Assembly (NCBI GenBank): GCA_040268355.1
Contig: JAWRIT010000163.1
Span: 1 to 8,404, forward strand
DNA length: 8,404 nt
Origin: UBA1367 sp040268355
Lineage (GTDB): Bacteria; Actinomycetota; Coriobacteriia; Coriobacteriales; Atopobiaceae
Direction of reading: 5' to 3'
Shown here: in pieces, positions 1-6,392 of the stretch
How the letters are laid out: the number at the start of each line of letters is the position of its first letter
How positions within the stretch are numbered: the stretch's first letter is position 1
Translations under genes and position numbers: made by a program
Notes under the pieces: model-generated
What the model saw: the letters and a program-made list of their open reading frames with translations, nothing else
What the model was told of the DNA's origin: nothing
Database searches by the model: none

Positions 1-698
1 GTCCAGCGTCCGCGAGCCTCCTCGCGGGCGCTGGTCAGCAGCGAGGAGACCTCGTCGGCGCGCTCCCCGGTGACCACAGGCAGCCGCAGGCTCTCCAGGC
101 TCTCGACGGTCGTGTCGGCGATCTCCTCCGCGCGCTCCGCCGCCTCGGTCGACGTGATGTCCCCGCGGGCCGCCGCGCGCAGAAGGCTCACGACCTGCTC
201 GGTTGCCTGCCGGTCGGTGTAGGTCAGCGTGCGCGAGAAGTCCGCGACATCGGACTGTGCGCCGGAGTAGCCCATGGCAGGGACCAACGAGTTGATGGTG
301 TCTCCGTAGATGGCCAGCTCTGAGGTCAGGACGTCTGTCACGTCGACCGCGCCGCCGGTGTCCAGCAAGTCCATCCCCGATCCGCTCCCGATGCCGTTGT
401 CCTCCAGAAACTCCAGGAGCTCGTCGTCATACAGGGGGCTGCTCGGGTCTCCCTCGAAGTAGCGGTCGAGCGTGTTCGTGTTTCCGATGTTGCGCTCCGC
501 CTCGCTCACGACCGCCCGCGCGAAAAAGGACACGCAGCTGCCCAAGCCCGATCCGATGAGCGCGAGGGTCACTATGGCGATGACGGCGACGACGTAGGAA
601 AAGCTGCCCGAGCGATTCGCCTGCGACGAGGTCGTGGCAGAGGCCGTCTCGATGACGGGCGCCTCCGTCGTGCGATCCTGTTCGGTACGTGGGTCCAT
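1..698 (-). CDS. Unidentified single-span membrane protein, C-terminus cut by window edge
   Basis: I do not recognise this family. The reading frame runs leftward from an ATG at 698 to the window edge with no stop, giving 232 complete codons. An AAAGGA Shine-Dalgarno site lies 7 bases before the ATG. Residues 1-33 are polar and rich in Thr, Ser and Glu. Residues 34-60 form one hydrophobic segment (SYVVAVIAIVTLALIGSGLG, then SCVSFFA). The visible remainder is acidic and probably mostly helical, with many Ala, Glu and Ser. There is no signal-peptidase-like site, so the segment is probably a membrane anchor with a short cytoplasmic tail and an extracellular domain (inference). A Cys at 55 follows the span but does not sit in a convincing lipobox. 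It is the last visible gene of the leftward set, 69 bases after the NUDIX gene. Frame choice rests on the hydrophobic segment, the Shine-Dalgarno site and the absence of stops; a competing frame at 427-741 encodes only a low-complexity Arg/His-rich peptide. Confidence 0.75.
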   Translation of the reverse strand, partial: MDPRTEQDRTTEAPVIETASATTSSQANRSGSFSYVVAVIAIVTLALIGSGLGSCVSFFARAVVSEAERNIGNTNTLDRYFEGDPSSPLYDDELLEFLEDNGIGSGSGMDLLDTGGAVDVTDVLTSELAIYGDTINSLVPAMGYSGAQSDVADFSRTLTYTDRQATEQVVSLLRAAARGDITSTEAAERAEEIADTTVESLESLRLPVVTGERADEVSSLLTSAREEARGRW

Positions 699-716
699 GA
701 GAAGTCCTTTCGCAAG

Positions 717-743
717 GGGTGGCCCAGCTTGTGCTGCCCACCC
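717..743 (-). other. Imperfect hairpin just upstream of the membrane-protein ribosome binding site
   Basis: GGGTGG (717-722) pairs with CCACCC (738-743). An inner CAGC/GCTG stem (725-728 with 733-736) closes a 4-base loop, leaving small unpaired bases between the two stems. Read leftward, it ends a few bases before the AAAGGA site of the membrane-protein gene. No T-run follows on either strand, so it is not a standard intrinsic terminator. It could be a structured leader, an RNA-processing site or chance in GC-rich DNA. Confidence 0.3.
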
Positions 744-767
744 GTCCGGTAGGGGATGGCGGCGTGC

Positions 768-1187
768 CTAGAGGTGGTGACTGGCGAAGATCTGGTCCCA
801 GAAGACGCCGAGCATCCGGGCGACCTTCCTGTCGGCCTCCAGCCAGTCGGGCTCCATCAGCTCGTCACGAGAGAGCCAGCGCCCCTCGTCATGCTCGACC
901 AGCGCGATCTCTGATCCGGGAACCATCGAGCAGATGAAGCAGTCCATGGAGAGCCGGAAGGTGGGGTAGTCGTGCTCTATGGTGTCGAGCAGCCACGCCG
1001 TCGTGAGCCGCACGCTCAGCTCCTCGGACAGCTCGCGACGCAGCGTCTCTACCGGCTCCTCGCCGGCCTCCACCTTGCCACCGGGAAACTCCCAGCCGGC
1101 GCCGCCCGTCTCGCTCGCGCTGCGGTGCGCGCAGAAGACGCGCCCGTCACGTTCGATGATGGCTGCGGCCACGTGCATGGCATCCAT
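768..1187 (-). CDS. NUDIX hydrolase, MutT-like (8-oxo-dGTP diphosphatase type)
   Basis: A 139-residue protein of the NUDIX superfamily, which hydrolyses nucleoside diphosphates linked to another moiety. MutT members remove oxidised dGTP before it enters DNA. The WEFPGGK stretch typical of MutT is at 32-38. The NUDIX box runs from G37 through E43 to R51-E52-L53-S54-E55-E56, so the metal-binding glutamates are present. The usual Gly near the box end is Ser58. A WLSRDEL segment and the C-terminal EADRKV region also fit MutT. I chose the ATG at 1187 because an AAGGGAGG Shine-Dalgarno site directly precedes it. An in-frame ATG at 1223 would add 12 residues but has no good ribosome binding site. 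Length is close to the usual MutT size of about 130. It lies 78 bases after the thioesterase gene. The exact substrate cannot be settled from sequence; other NTP-cleaning roles are possible. Confidence 0.9.
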   Translation of the reverse strand: MDAMHVAAAIIERDGRVFCAHRSASETGGAGWEFPGGKVEAGEEPVETLRRELSEELSVRLTTAWLLDTIEHDYPTFRLSMDCFICSMVPGSEIALVEHDEGRWLSRDELMEPDWLEADRKVARMLGVFWDQIFASHHL

Positions 1188-1265
1188 GGCCCTCCCTTCT
1201 TGTGCAGGCACCATTCGAATCATTCTAGCGTTCGGTCGCTTGGGGTGTCGCGCGCGAGCCGGCGC

Positions 1266-2015
1266 TCAGGCGCGATGGGTCCCCTCGCGCGTCTCGAGGC
1301 GCACGACCGCGAAGGACCCGTCCCGCTCGCCACGCAAATCGACGGTCAGGCTGCCGTCCTCATCATGCACGACAGGCACGATGACGTCTCCCAGGTGGGC
1401 CTGCTCGCGGTATTGGATGCAGATGCGGGCGATGTCGGTCGTCTTGAGGGGAGAGCCCGCGGAGGCGCTGGTCAACGCTCCTGCTGCCATGCCGAGATAC
1501 TGGGCGTTGTTCACATGGCGGTTCGTGTCCAAATGTTGCTCGTTGACCGCGATGGCGGCCTCGGGGCGCCCCGTGCCGATGACGGGCAGCTTGCGTTTGG
1601 TCTTGGGCATGTCGAGCGGGGCCTCGTCGCTCAGGAAGACGTTCTGGTCCTCGGGGATGCGCACCGCCCGCCCCTCGGCGAAGTCATAGACAAACCACAA
1701 GGAGTCCGCCCGCACGAGCTGGGTGCCCGACGCGTCGCTGATGGCGAAGTTCCGGCCCGCGAGCGTGTGGGACATGGAGTAGCACCAGGTGCTCACCTGG
1801 ATCCTCTCGGCGAAGCGCGGGAGCCGCGCGACCTCGATCTGCCACGCGGCAATCAGCCAGGAGATGTTGCGGCTCGCCATGTAGCCGGCCCCGCGCCCGA
1901 CGCTCTCCGAATGGAAGATCGAGCAGTCTTGCAGGTAGTTGATGAGCGCGAGCAGCGAGAGGTCCCCCTGCTCGTCGCATTCGCTGTAGCGAACCGTGCT
2001 CTCGAAGGTGTACAT
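1266..2015 (-). CDS. Acyl-ACP thioesterase (double hotdog fold)
   Basis: A 249-residue protein resembling the FatA/FatB-type acyl-ACP thioesterase family. These enzymes cleave acyl-acyl carrier protein to free fatty acid and ACP, ending or diverting fatty acid synthesis in the cytoplasm. Two hotdog halves are visible. The first starts at about residue 5 (TVRYSECDEQGDLSLLALIN) and continues through SWLIAAWQIEVARLP at 52-66. The second has the family signature D163-x-N165-x-H167-V-N-N-x-x-Y173, which carries the catalytic-region Asp, Asn and His. The start at 2015 is preceded by AAGGAG about 11 bases upstream. The gene follows the lipid kinase after 69 bases, which points to a joint role in membrane-lipid supply or acyl-chain turnover (inference). 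Bacterial members often act on short or medium chains, but chain length cannot be read from this sequence. Confidence 0.9.
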   Translation of the reverse strand: MYTFESTVRYSECDEQGDLSLLALINYLQDCSIFHSESVGRGAGYMASRNISWLIAAWQIEVARLPRFAERIQVSTWCYSMSHTLAGRNFAISDASGTQLVRADSLWFVYDFAEGRAVRIPEDQNVFLSDEAPLDMPKTKRKLPVIGTGRPEAAIAVNEQHLDTNRHVNNAQYLGMAAGALTSASAGSPLKTTDIARICIQYREQAHLGDVIVPVVHDEDGSLTVDLRGERDGSFAVVRLETREGTHRA

Positions 2016-2084
2016 GGCGTCTTTAGCTCCTTGCCTTGCTCTTGTGGCCCGTCGCTTGGCCTGCGCCGTCTGTCCCGCTGCCCC

Positions 2085-3002
2085 TCAGCGACGATAGGGG
2101 CTGTGCCCGTCCACGACAATGAGGTTGCTGCCGGGCAGGCAGCGTGCCTCGTACTGGGTCACCAGACCCTTCATGACATCTCCATCGAGCTGCAGGGGCA
2201 GGGGAGCGGACGAGCGGACCTGGATCCGCCTGCCCCGGAAGCGCTCGATGTGCGGCCTGCCGAGGACGTCGCCGCGTGGGTCGATGAGGCCTGCGATGAT
2301 GGGGGCCAGCAGGCGCACGGTGTCGGGGGTCTCCAACACCATGACGTCGAGCAGGCCGTCGTCCATGGTGCTGCCCGGCACGAGCATGATGTCGCCCTGC
2401 AGCATGGCCGCGTTCGCCACGATGCACGAGATACCCCGTCGCCGGTACGTCCTCCCGTCGACCGTGACGGCGAAGGTTGCCATCTGCGGCTTGAGGTTCG
2501 AGAGCGCGGCCGTGAAGTAGGCGGCCTCGCCGAGCGACGCCTTGTTCTGCTCGGCCGTCGCCATGAGCTGCGCGTCGAAGCCAATCCCTGACATGATGCC
2601 GAAGCCGCTCTGCGCCTGCGCGCCCGCGCCGGTGGCCCAGCGCAGCTCGCCCAGGTCGAGCGGGGTGGTCCTGCCCTCGTGGCAGGCTGCGGCGATGGCC
2701 GCCGGTTCGGGCGCGTTGCCGATGTTGTCAAACAGCAGGTTCGCGGTGCCCGACGGGAAGACGCAGGTGGGGACCTTGCTGTTGCGCAGGGCATAGAGGG
2801 CGTTGGTGACGGTCCCGTCCCCTCCCGAGACGACCACCAGGTCGAAGCTCTCGGCGTCGCGCAGCGCCTCGGCGGCAGGCTCGTCGCCGCCGAGCGATCG
2901 CATCACGCACTCGTCGCCTGGGCGCACCAGCTCGCGCTCGAACTCGAAGATCGCGGTCGAGCCGAATCCCGAGCTCGTGTTGTGGACGATGAGGCTCCTC
3001 AT
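2085..3002 (-). CDS. Diacylglycerol kinase-like lipid kinase (DagK/YegS family)
   Basis: A 305-residue member of the soluble lipid kinase family (DAGK catalytic domain, YegS/DgkB type), usually about 300 residues. Members transfer phosphate from a nucleotide to diacylglycerol or related lipids at the inner face of the membrane; DgkB types recycle diacylglycerol into phosphatidic acid. Visible motifs are the nucleotide-binding GGDGT at 60-64 after a hydrophobic strand, PSGTAN at 83-88, GIGFDA at 139-144, a MDDGLLDV segment at 213-220 and LQLDGD at 270-275, where many relatives have DGE. The ATG at 3002 is preferred: a purine-rich AGGGGGAG site lies just before it, whereas an ATG at 3017 (5 more residues) has none. 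It is the first gene of the leftward set and diverges from RNase D. Lipid preference (diacylglycerol, sphingoid or other) is not determinable here. Confidence 0.92.
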   Translation of the reverse strand: MRSLIVHNTSSGFGSTAIFEFERELVRPGDECVMRSLGGDEPAAEALRDAESFDLVVVSGGDGTVTNALYALRNSKVPTCVFPSGTANLLFDNIGNAPEPAAIAAACHEGRTTPLDLGELRWATGAGAQAQSGFGIMSGIGFDAQLMATAEQNKASLGEAAYFTAALSNLKPQMATFAVTVDGRTYRRRGISCIVANAAMLQGDIMLVPGSTMDDGLLDVMVLETPDTVRLLAPIIAGLIDPRGDVLGRPHIERFRGRRIQVRSSAPLPLQLDGDVMKGLVTQYEARCLPGSNLIVVDGHSPYRR

Positions 3003-3045
3003 GGCTCCCCCTGCCATCTCATGCGGTCGATGTCAAAGACTTAGG

Positions 3046-3052
3046 TATGATA
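3046..3052. promoter_or_regulatory. Symmetric -10 box (TATGATA / TATCATA), possible bidirectional promoter
   Basis: The top strand reads TATGAT (3046-3051) and the bottom strand reads TATCAT (3052-3047); each differs from TATAAT at one base. Used rightward, transcription would start near 3058, giving a leader of about 66 bases for RNase D. Used leftward, it would start near 3040, giving a leader of about 38 bases for the lipid kinase. I see no good -35 hexamer at the normal spacing in either direction, so the call is tentative. Confidence 0.4.
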
Positions 3053-3056
3053 GATG

Positions 3057-3072
3057 GACCACAGCTGTGGTC
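3057..3072. promoter_or_regulatory. Perfect 16-bp palindrome, candidate operator
   Basis: GACCACAG is followed directly by its reverse complement CTGTGGTC. With no spacer it would make a poor RNA hairpin loop but a good binding site for a dimeric regulator. It begins five bases after the -10-like box and would cover the predicted rightward start point, a usual position for a repressor site. The protein that might bind it is not identifiable in the window. Confidence 0.45.
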
Positions 3073-3123
3073 GCATGCCATCTCAAGATGGTACCCATAA
3101 CCATTCGTCGGGGAGAGCAGCGC

Positions 3124-4254
3124 GTGTACATTTCAGATTATGGCGAGCTGGTGTCGTTCTGCGAGCGCGCCGCACCGTCGGGAATCCTCGCCGTCGACAC
3201 CGAGTTTTTGCGCGAGCGCACCTACTACCCGCGCCTGTGCCTCATCCAGGCAGCCACCCACGACGAGTCCGCCGCCATCGACCCGCTCGCCATCGACGAC
3301 CTCACGCCGCTCGTCGCCCTTCTGACCGACGAGCGCATCACCAAGATCTTCCATGCCTGCTCCCAGGACCTCGAGACCATCCTCTATGCGCTCGACGTGG
3401 TGCCGGCGCCCATCTTCGACACCCAGCTGGCCGGGGCGTACGTGGGGATGCGCCAACAGCTTGGCTACGGGGCGCTCGTCGAGCGCTACGCCGGGGTGCA
3501 TCTGCCCAAGGCGGACTCGCTCACCGACTGGTCGCGCCGCCCGCTCGACGCCGAGCAACTCGCCTATGCCGAGGACGACGTGCGCTACCTGCCCGACATC
3601 TACGACGCCATGATGACCCAGCTCGTCTCGCGCAACCGCCTGGGTTGGGTGGCGGGCGAGATGTCCCAGCTGAGCCTGCGCTCGAACGTGGAGCGCCGGC
3701 CCGAGGACGCATACCTGCACCTCAGGCGTTCGGGATCGCTCACGCGCCGGCAGCTCGCGGTGGCACGCGAGGTGTGCGCCTGGCGCGAGCGGGAGGCGGC
3801 GCGCCGCGACGTCCCGCGCAAGTGGGTGGTGTCCGACGAGGTGCTCGTCGAGGTGAGCAAGCGCTGCCCCAAGTCCCGCGACCGCCTCCGGCGCATCCGG
3901 GGCACCGAGCAGCTCTCTGCCGAGGGGGCGGAGGGCATCGTGCGCGCGGTGCGCAAGGGCACCTCGATGGGTCTCGCCGACCTGCCCGCGCCCAAGCGGC
4001 GCGAGCGGATCTCGACGGAGATGGAGGGGGTCCTCGACCTCATGAACGCGCTGCTGCGCATCATAGCGGAGCGCGAGGGGATCGCCCCCCAGGCGATCGC
4101 CACCCGAGACGACCTGCTTGACCTCGCGGCCGACCGGGAGGGGGCGCTCCTTGGCACGGGATGGCGCCACGACGTGGCCGGCCGTCACCTTAAGCGGCTG
4201 CTGGCGGGCGAGATAGGCCTCACGGTGAAGGGTGGGCGCATCGAGCTGCTGTGA
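3124..4254 (+). CDS. rnd: Ribonuclease D (DEDDy 3'-5' exoribonuclease with HRDC domain)
   Basis: A 376-residue 3'-5' exonuclease that trims the 3' ends of tRNA precursors and other structured RNAs using two metal ions. The exonuclease domain (about 1-170) shows all DEDDy motifs: D25 and E27 in LAVDTEF, D82 in HACSQDLE, and Y148 with D152 in YAEDD. The N-terminus closely follows the RNase D pattern, including RERTYYPRLCLIQ at 30-42. An HRDC domain lies at about 205-285 (RRQLAVAREVCAWREREA and following), and a second helical HRDC-like segment is probable at about 297-366. The GTG at 3124 is preferred because GGGGAG lies about 9 bases upstream and the protein then starts MYISD like its relatives. 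An in-frame ATG at 3088 lacks a ribosome binding site and would add 12 residues. The frame stays open back to about 2803 on the strand opposite the lipid kinase, which I regard as chance. It is first in the rightward gene set. Confidence 0.93.
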   Translation: MYISDYGELVSFCERAAPSGILAVDTEFLRERTYYPRLCLIQAATHDESAAIDPLAIDDLTPLVALLTDERITKIFHACSQDLETILYALDVVPAPIFDTQLAGAYVGMRQQLGYGALVERYAGVHLPKADSLTDWSRRPLDAEQLAYAEDDVRYLPDIYDAMMTQLVSRNRLGWVAGEMSQLSLRSNVERRPEDAYLHLRRSGSLTRRQLAVAREVCAWREREAARRDVPRKWVVSDEVLVEVSKRCPKSRDRLRRIRGTEQLSAEGAEGIVRAVRKGTSMGLADLPAPKRRERISTEMEGVLDLMNALLRIIAEREGIAPQAIATRDDLLDLAADREGALLGTGWRHDVAGRHLKRLLAGEIGLTVKGGRIELL

Positions 4255-4274
4255 GCCTTCGCCGATCTTGGCGC

Positions 4275-4304
4275 GTCGATTCTGTCGCGTAAGGGGTATA
4301 CAGT
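4275..4304 (+). promoter_or_regulatory. Possible promoter for the YugP-family gene and exonuclease VII genes
   Basis: TATACA (4297-4302) resembles a -10 box and lies in the 79-base gap after RNase D. The sequence at 4275-4280 (GTCGAT) is a weak -35 match at 16-base spacing. The expected start point near 4309 would give a leader of about 25 bases. The ribosome binding site GGAGGAG ends 5 bases before the ATG at 4334. No convincing terminator for RNase D is seen in the gap, so read-through is also likely. Confidence 0.3.
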
Positions 4305-4333
4305 AGGCGTACCCAACAACTGGAGGAGTCGAC

Positions 4334-5008
4334 ATGTTCTACTACGATCTTCCCTATCTGGCGATCGCCCTCATATCACTGGTTCTGGGCCTCGCCACAC
4401 AGGCCTACATCAACTCGGCCTACCGGAAGTGGTCGCAGGTCCCCACCCAGCTCTCCGGCACCGGCGCCGACGTCGCCCGCCGCATGCTCGACGCCAACGG
4501 GGCCTCCGAGGTCGGCATCGCGCGCATCTCGGGCCACCTCACCGACAACTACGACCCGCGTGACAACCGGTTGCACCTCTCGGATGACAACTACACCAAG
4601 GGCACGGTCGCCTCGGTCGCGGTCGCCTGCCACGAGGCGGGCCATGCCGTGCAGAACGCGACGGGCTACGCCCTGATGCGCGTGCGCACGGCGCTCGTGC
4701 CGGCGGTGACCTTCACCTCGCAGACCTGGGCCCTGCTGTTCTTCGTGGGGCTCGCGCTCAACCAGCTCGGCCTCATGCAGCTCGCCGTCGCCTTCTTTGG
4801 CGTCTCGGTGCTGTTCCACCTCGTGACGCTTCCCGTCGAGATCGACGCCTCGCGCCGTGCCATCGCCTATCTGGGCACGGTGAGCGACGTCGACCAGCAG
4901 GGGGCCAAGGAGGTCCTGACGGCCGCCGCGCTCACCTACGTCGCCTCCGCGCTGACCTCGGTCATGCAGCTGCTGTACTACATGGGCAGGACGCGGTCGC
5001 GTGACTAG
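4334..5008 (+). CDS. Membrane zinc metallopeptidase, YugP family
   Basis: A 224-residue integral membrane protein matching the neutral zinc metallopeptidase family typified by Bacillus YugP (about 225 residues). The zinc-site motif H100-E101-A-G-H104 lies in ACHEAGHAVQ, and E169 in LPVEIDAS is a probable third ligand. Residues 4-24 form an N-terminal membrane segment. Further hydrophobic segments lie at about 118-141, 144-166 and 197-217. The part between the first span and the HEAGH motif includes GTGADVARRMLDANG and HLTDNYDPRDNRLHLS, both characteristic of the family. The physiological substrate is not established to my knowledge; a role in membrane-protein quality control is a guess. A near-perfect Shine-Dalgarno site, GGAGGAG, is 5 bases before the ATG. 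Its last 8 bases overlap the start of xseA, indicating coupled translation. Confidence 0.92.
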   Translation: MFYYDLPYLAIALISLVLGLATQAYINSAYRKWSQVPTQLSGTGADVARRMLDANGASEVGIARISGHLTDNYDPRDNRLHLSDDNYTKGTVASVAVACHEAGHAVQNATGYALMRVRTALVPAVTFTSQTWALLFFVGLALNQLGLMQLAVAFFGVSVLFHLVTLPVEIDASRRAIAYLGTVSDVDQQGAKEVLTAAALTYVASALTSVMQLLYYMGRTRSRD

Positions 5009-6362
5009 CCCGACGCCACAGCTCGAGCCGGTCTCGGTCGCCGACGCCATCGGTCGTGCGAAGGCCACCGTCGAGGGGATGCCCGCGCTGCTGGTCTCCG
5101 GCGAGGTCACGGGCTTTCGGGGGCCGGCGCGCACGGGGCACTGCTACTTTCAGCTCAAGGACGAGTCGGCCGCCGTGGACGCCATCGTCTGGCGCGGCAT
5201 CTACCGGGCGAGCGGCATCGAGCTGCGCGACGGCCTGCAGGTCCTCATGCTGGGGAGCTTCCAGATCTACGCGCCGACCGGGCGGCTCTCCTTCGTGGCC
5301 AAGAGCGTCCAGGTCTCGGGCGAGGGGCTGCTGCGCCAACAGGTGGCCGCGCTGGCCCGTCGCTTGGAGGCGGATGGGCTTATGGATCCCGCCCGAAAGC
5401 GGGCGATACCGCGCTTCTGCACGCGTGTCGCGGTGGTGACCTCGCCCACGGGCAGCGTCATCGACGACGTCAAGCGCACGCTGGCGCGCAGGAACCCGCT
5501 CGTCGAGCTGCAGGTGGCCGGGTGCGCCGTGCAGGGCGAGGGAGCGCCCGCCCAGATCATCCGTGCGCTGGCGCTCGCCGCCTCGGCGCGGCCGGACGCC
5601 ATCCTGCTCGTTCGCGGCGGCGGCTCCTACGAGGACCTCATGACCTTCAACGATGAGTCGCTCGCGCGTGCGGTGGCGGCCTGCCCCGTCCCGGTCGTCA
5701 CGGGCATCGGCCACGAGCCCGACACCTGCATCTGCGACATGGTGGCTGACCGCCGCTGCTCGACCCCGACGGCCGCGGCGGAGTCGGTGGCCCCGGCGTT
5801 CGACGAGATCGCCTCGCAGTTCCACGAGCGCGAGGCGCGTCTGGCCCGTGCCATGGGACAGGCGCTCGCGAACCGTCGCCAGCTGGTCGAGACGCAGGGC
5901 GAGCGGTCGGCCCGCGCGCTCTCGACGAAGCTCTCGCAGCTGCGCGTCAGGGTGGAGGCCCTGGCGTCCCATCGCTGCCTGCAGGACCCCGCCTCGACGC
6001 TCGAGAGCAGGAGGGCGCAGCTCGCACTCACCGAGCAGCGGCTGCTCGAGGCCGGTCCGCGCGCGCTGCGGCGCCAGGCGCACGACCTCGAGCGCGCGGG
6101 CGCCCGTTTGACAGAGGTGTCCTCGCGGATGCTGCGGCCCTACGAGACCTCCCTCGCGCGCGCTGCGGCCGAGCTCGACGCGCTCTCGCCGCTGAAAGTA
6201 CTCTCGCGCGGGTACGCCATCATGCGCGACGGCGCGGGGCACGTGGTCGTCCGATCCGCCGACGTCGCGGCAGGCGACGAGGTCACGGTGCTTCTGGGGC
6301 AGGGAGGCGTGCGCGCGACGGTGGACGCGACCTTCGAAGGACACGACGCGCCCGGCACCTGA
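5001..6362 (+). CDS. xseA: Exodeoxyribonuclease VII large subunit
   Basis: A 453-residue catalytic subunit of exonuclease VII, which degrades single-stranded DNA from both ends to oligonucleotides in complex with several XseB subunits. An N-terminal OB-fold DNA-binding domain covers about 10-105 (LVSGEVTGFR, GHCYFQLKD). The catalytic domain follows from about 125. D155, R205 (in LLVRGGGSYEDL), H238 and D241 (in GIGHEPD) line up with the functionally important residues reported for the E. coli enzyme. STPTAAAE at 254-261 is also typical. A long helical region rich in Arg, Glu, Ala and Leu at about 265-395 should form the coiled-coil stalk that binds XseB. The C-terminus has the usual LSRGYAI segment. 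The start is GTG at 5001 inside the end of the upstream gene, with AGGA about 9 bases before it. Length matches the family. Confidence 0.97.
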   Translation: MTSPTPQLEPVSVADAIGRAKATVEGMPALLVSGEVTGFRGPARTGHCYFQLKDESAAVDAIVWRGIYRASGIELRDGLQVLMLGSFQIYAPTGRLSFVAKSVQVSGEGLLRQQVAALARRLEADGLMDPARKRAIPRFCTRVAVVTSPTGSVIDDVKRTLARRNPLVELQVAGCAVQGEGAPAQIIRALALAASARPDAILLVRGGGSYEDLMTFNDESLARAVAACPVPVVTGIGHEPDTCICDMVADRRCSTPTAAAESVAPAFDEIASQFHEREARLARAMGQALANRRQLVETQGERSARALSTKLSQLRVRVEALASHRCLQDPASTLESRRAQLALTEQRLLEAGPRALRRQAHDLERAGARLTEVSSRMLRPYETSLARAAAELDALSPLKVLSRGYAIMRDGAGHVVVRSADVAAGDEVTVLLGQGGVRATVDATFEGHDAPGT

Positions 6363-6392
6363 GGTCCGGGCAAGAGAGGAAGGTGCTTGAAG

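Larger units (their letters stand above)
3014..3091. repeat. Four copies of AGATGG/CCATCT in the divergent region
   Basis: CCATCT occurs at 3014-3019 and 3078-3083, and AGATGG at 3052-3057 and 3086-3091. The last two form an inverted repeat with a 2-base spacer. The pair at 3052 and 3083 brackets the 16-bp palindrome. The two CCATCT copies lie in a 10-base direct repeat, TGCCATCTCA, at 3012-3021 and 3076-3085. A given 6-mer on either strand would be expected well under once in about 120 bases. Confidence 0.5.
3003..3123. promoter_or_regulatory. Divergent intergenic control region between the lipid kinase and RNase D
   Basis: These 121 bases separate two divergent genes and are more AT-rich around 3031-3057 than their flanks. 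They hold a symmetric -10-like box, a 16-bp perfect palindrome and four copies of AGATGG/CCATCT, each listed separately. A GGGGAG ribosome binding site at about 3109-3114 precedes the GTG start at 3124. A TTGACA-like hexamer reads leftward at 3031-3036, but no -10 element lies 16-18 bases beyond it. Regulation itself is inferred from layout. Confidence 0.6.

Noticed and set aside
427..741. A 104-codon minus-strand frame overlapping the membrane-protein gene
   Set aside because: The competing frame from 698 has a ribosome binding site, a membrane span and no stop; this one gives a basic low-complexity peptide.
972..2591. A 539-codon plus-strand open frame across the NUDIX, thioesterase and lipid kinase genes
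   Set aside because: It lies opposite three well-supported genes, has a low-complexity Arg/Ala/Gly/His-rich product and no recognisable domain. Long antisense frames are expected in GC-rich DNA.
3031..3036. TTGACA on the minus strand as the -35 of the lipid kinase promoter
   Set aside because: No -10-like hexamer lies 16-18 bases downstream, and the position would leave almost no leader before the start codon at 3002.
4260..4273. CGCC/GGCG stem after RNase D as a terminator
   Set aside because: Only 4 bp with a 6-base loop and no T-run after it.
3133..4335. A 400-codon minus-strand open frame opposite RNase D
   Set aside because: Shadow of rnd; the product is rich in Arg, Gly, Ala, His and Val without motifs, and it has no supporting start context.
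4962..6344. A 460-codon minus-strand open frame opposite xseA
   Set aside because: Antisense shadow of a clear XseA gene; Arg-rich product with no family resemblance.
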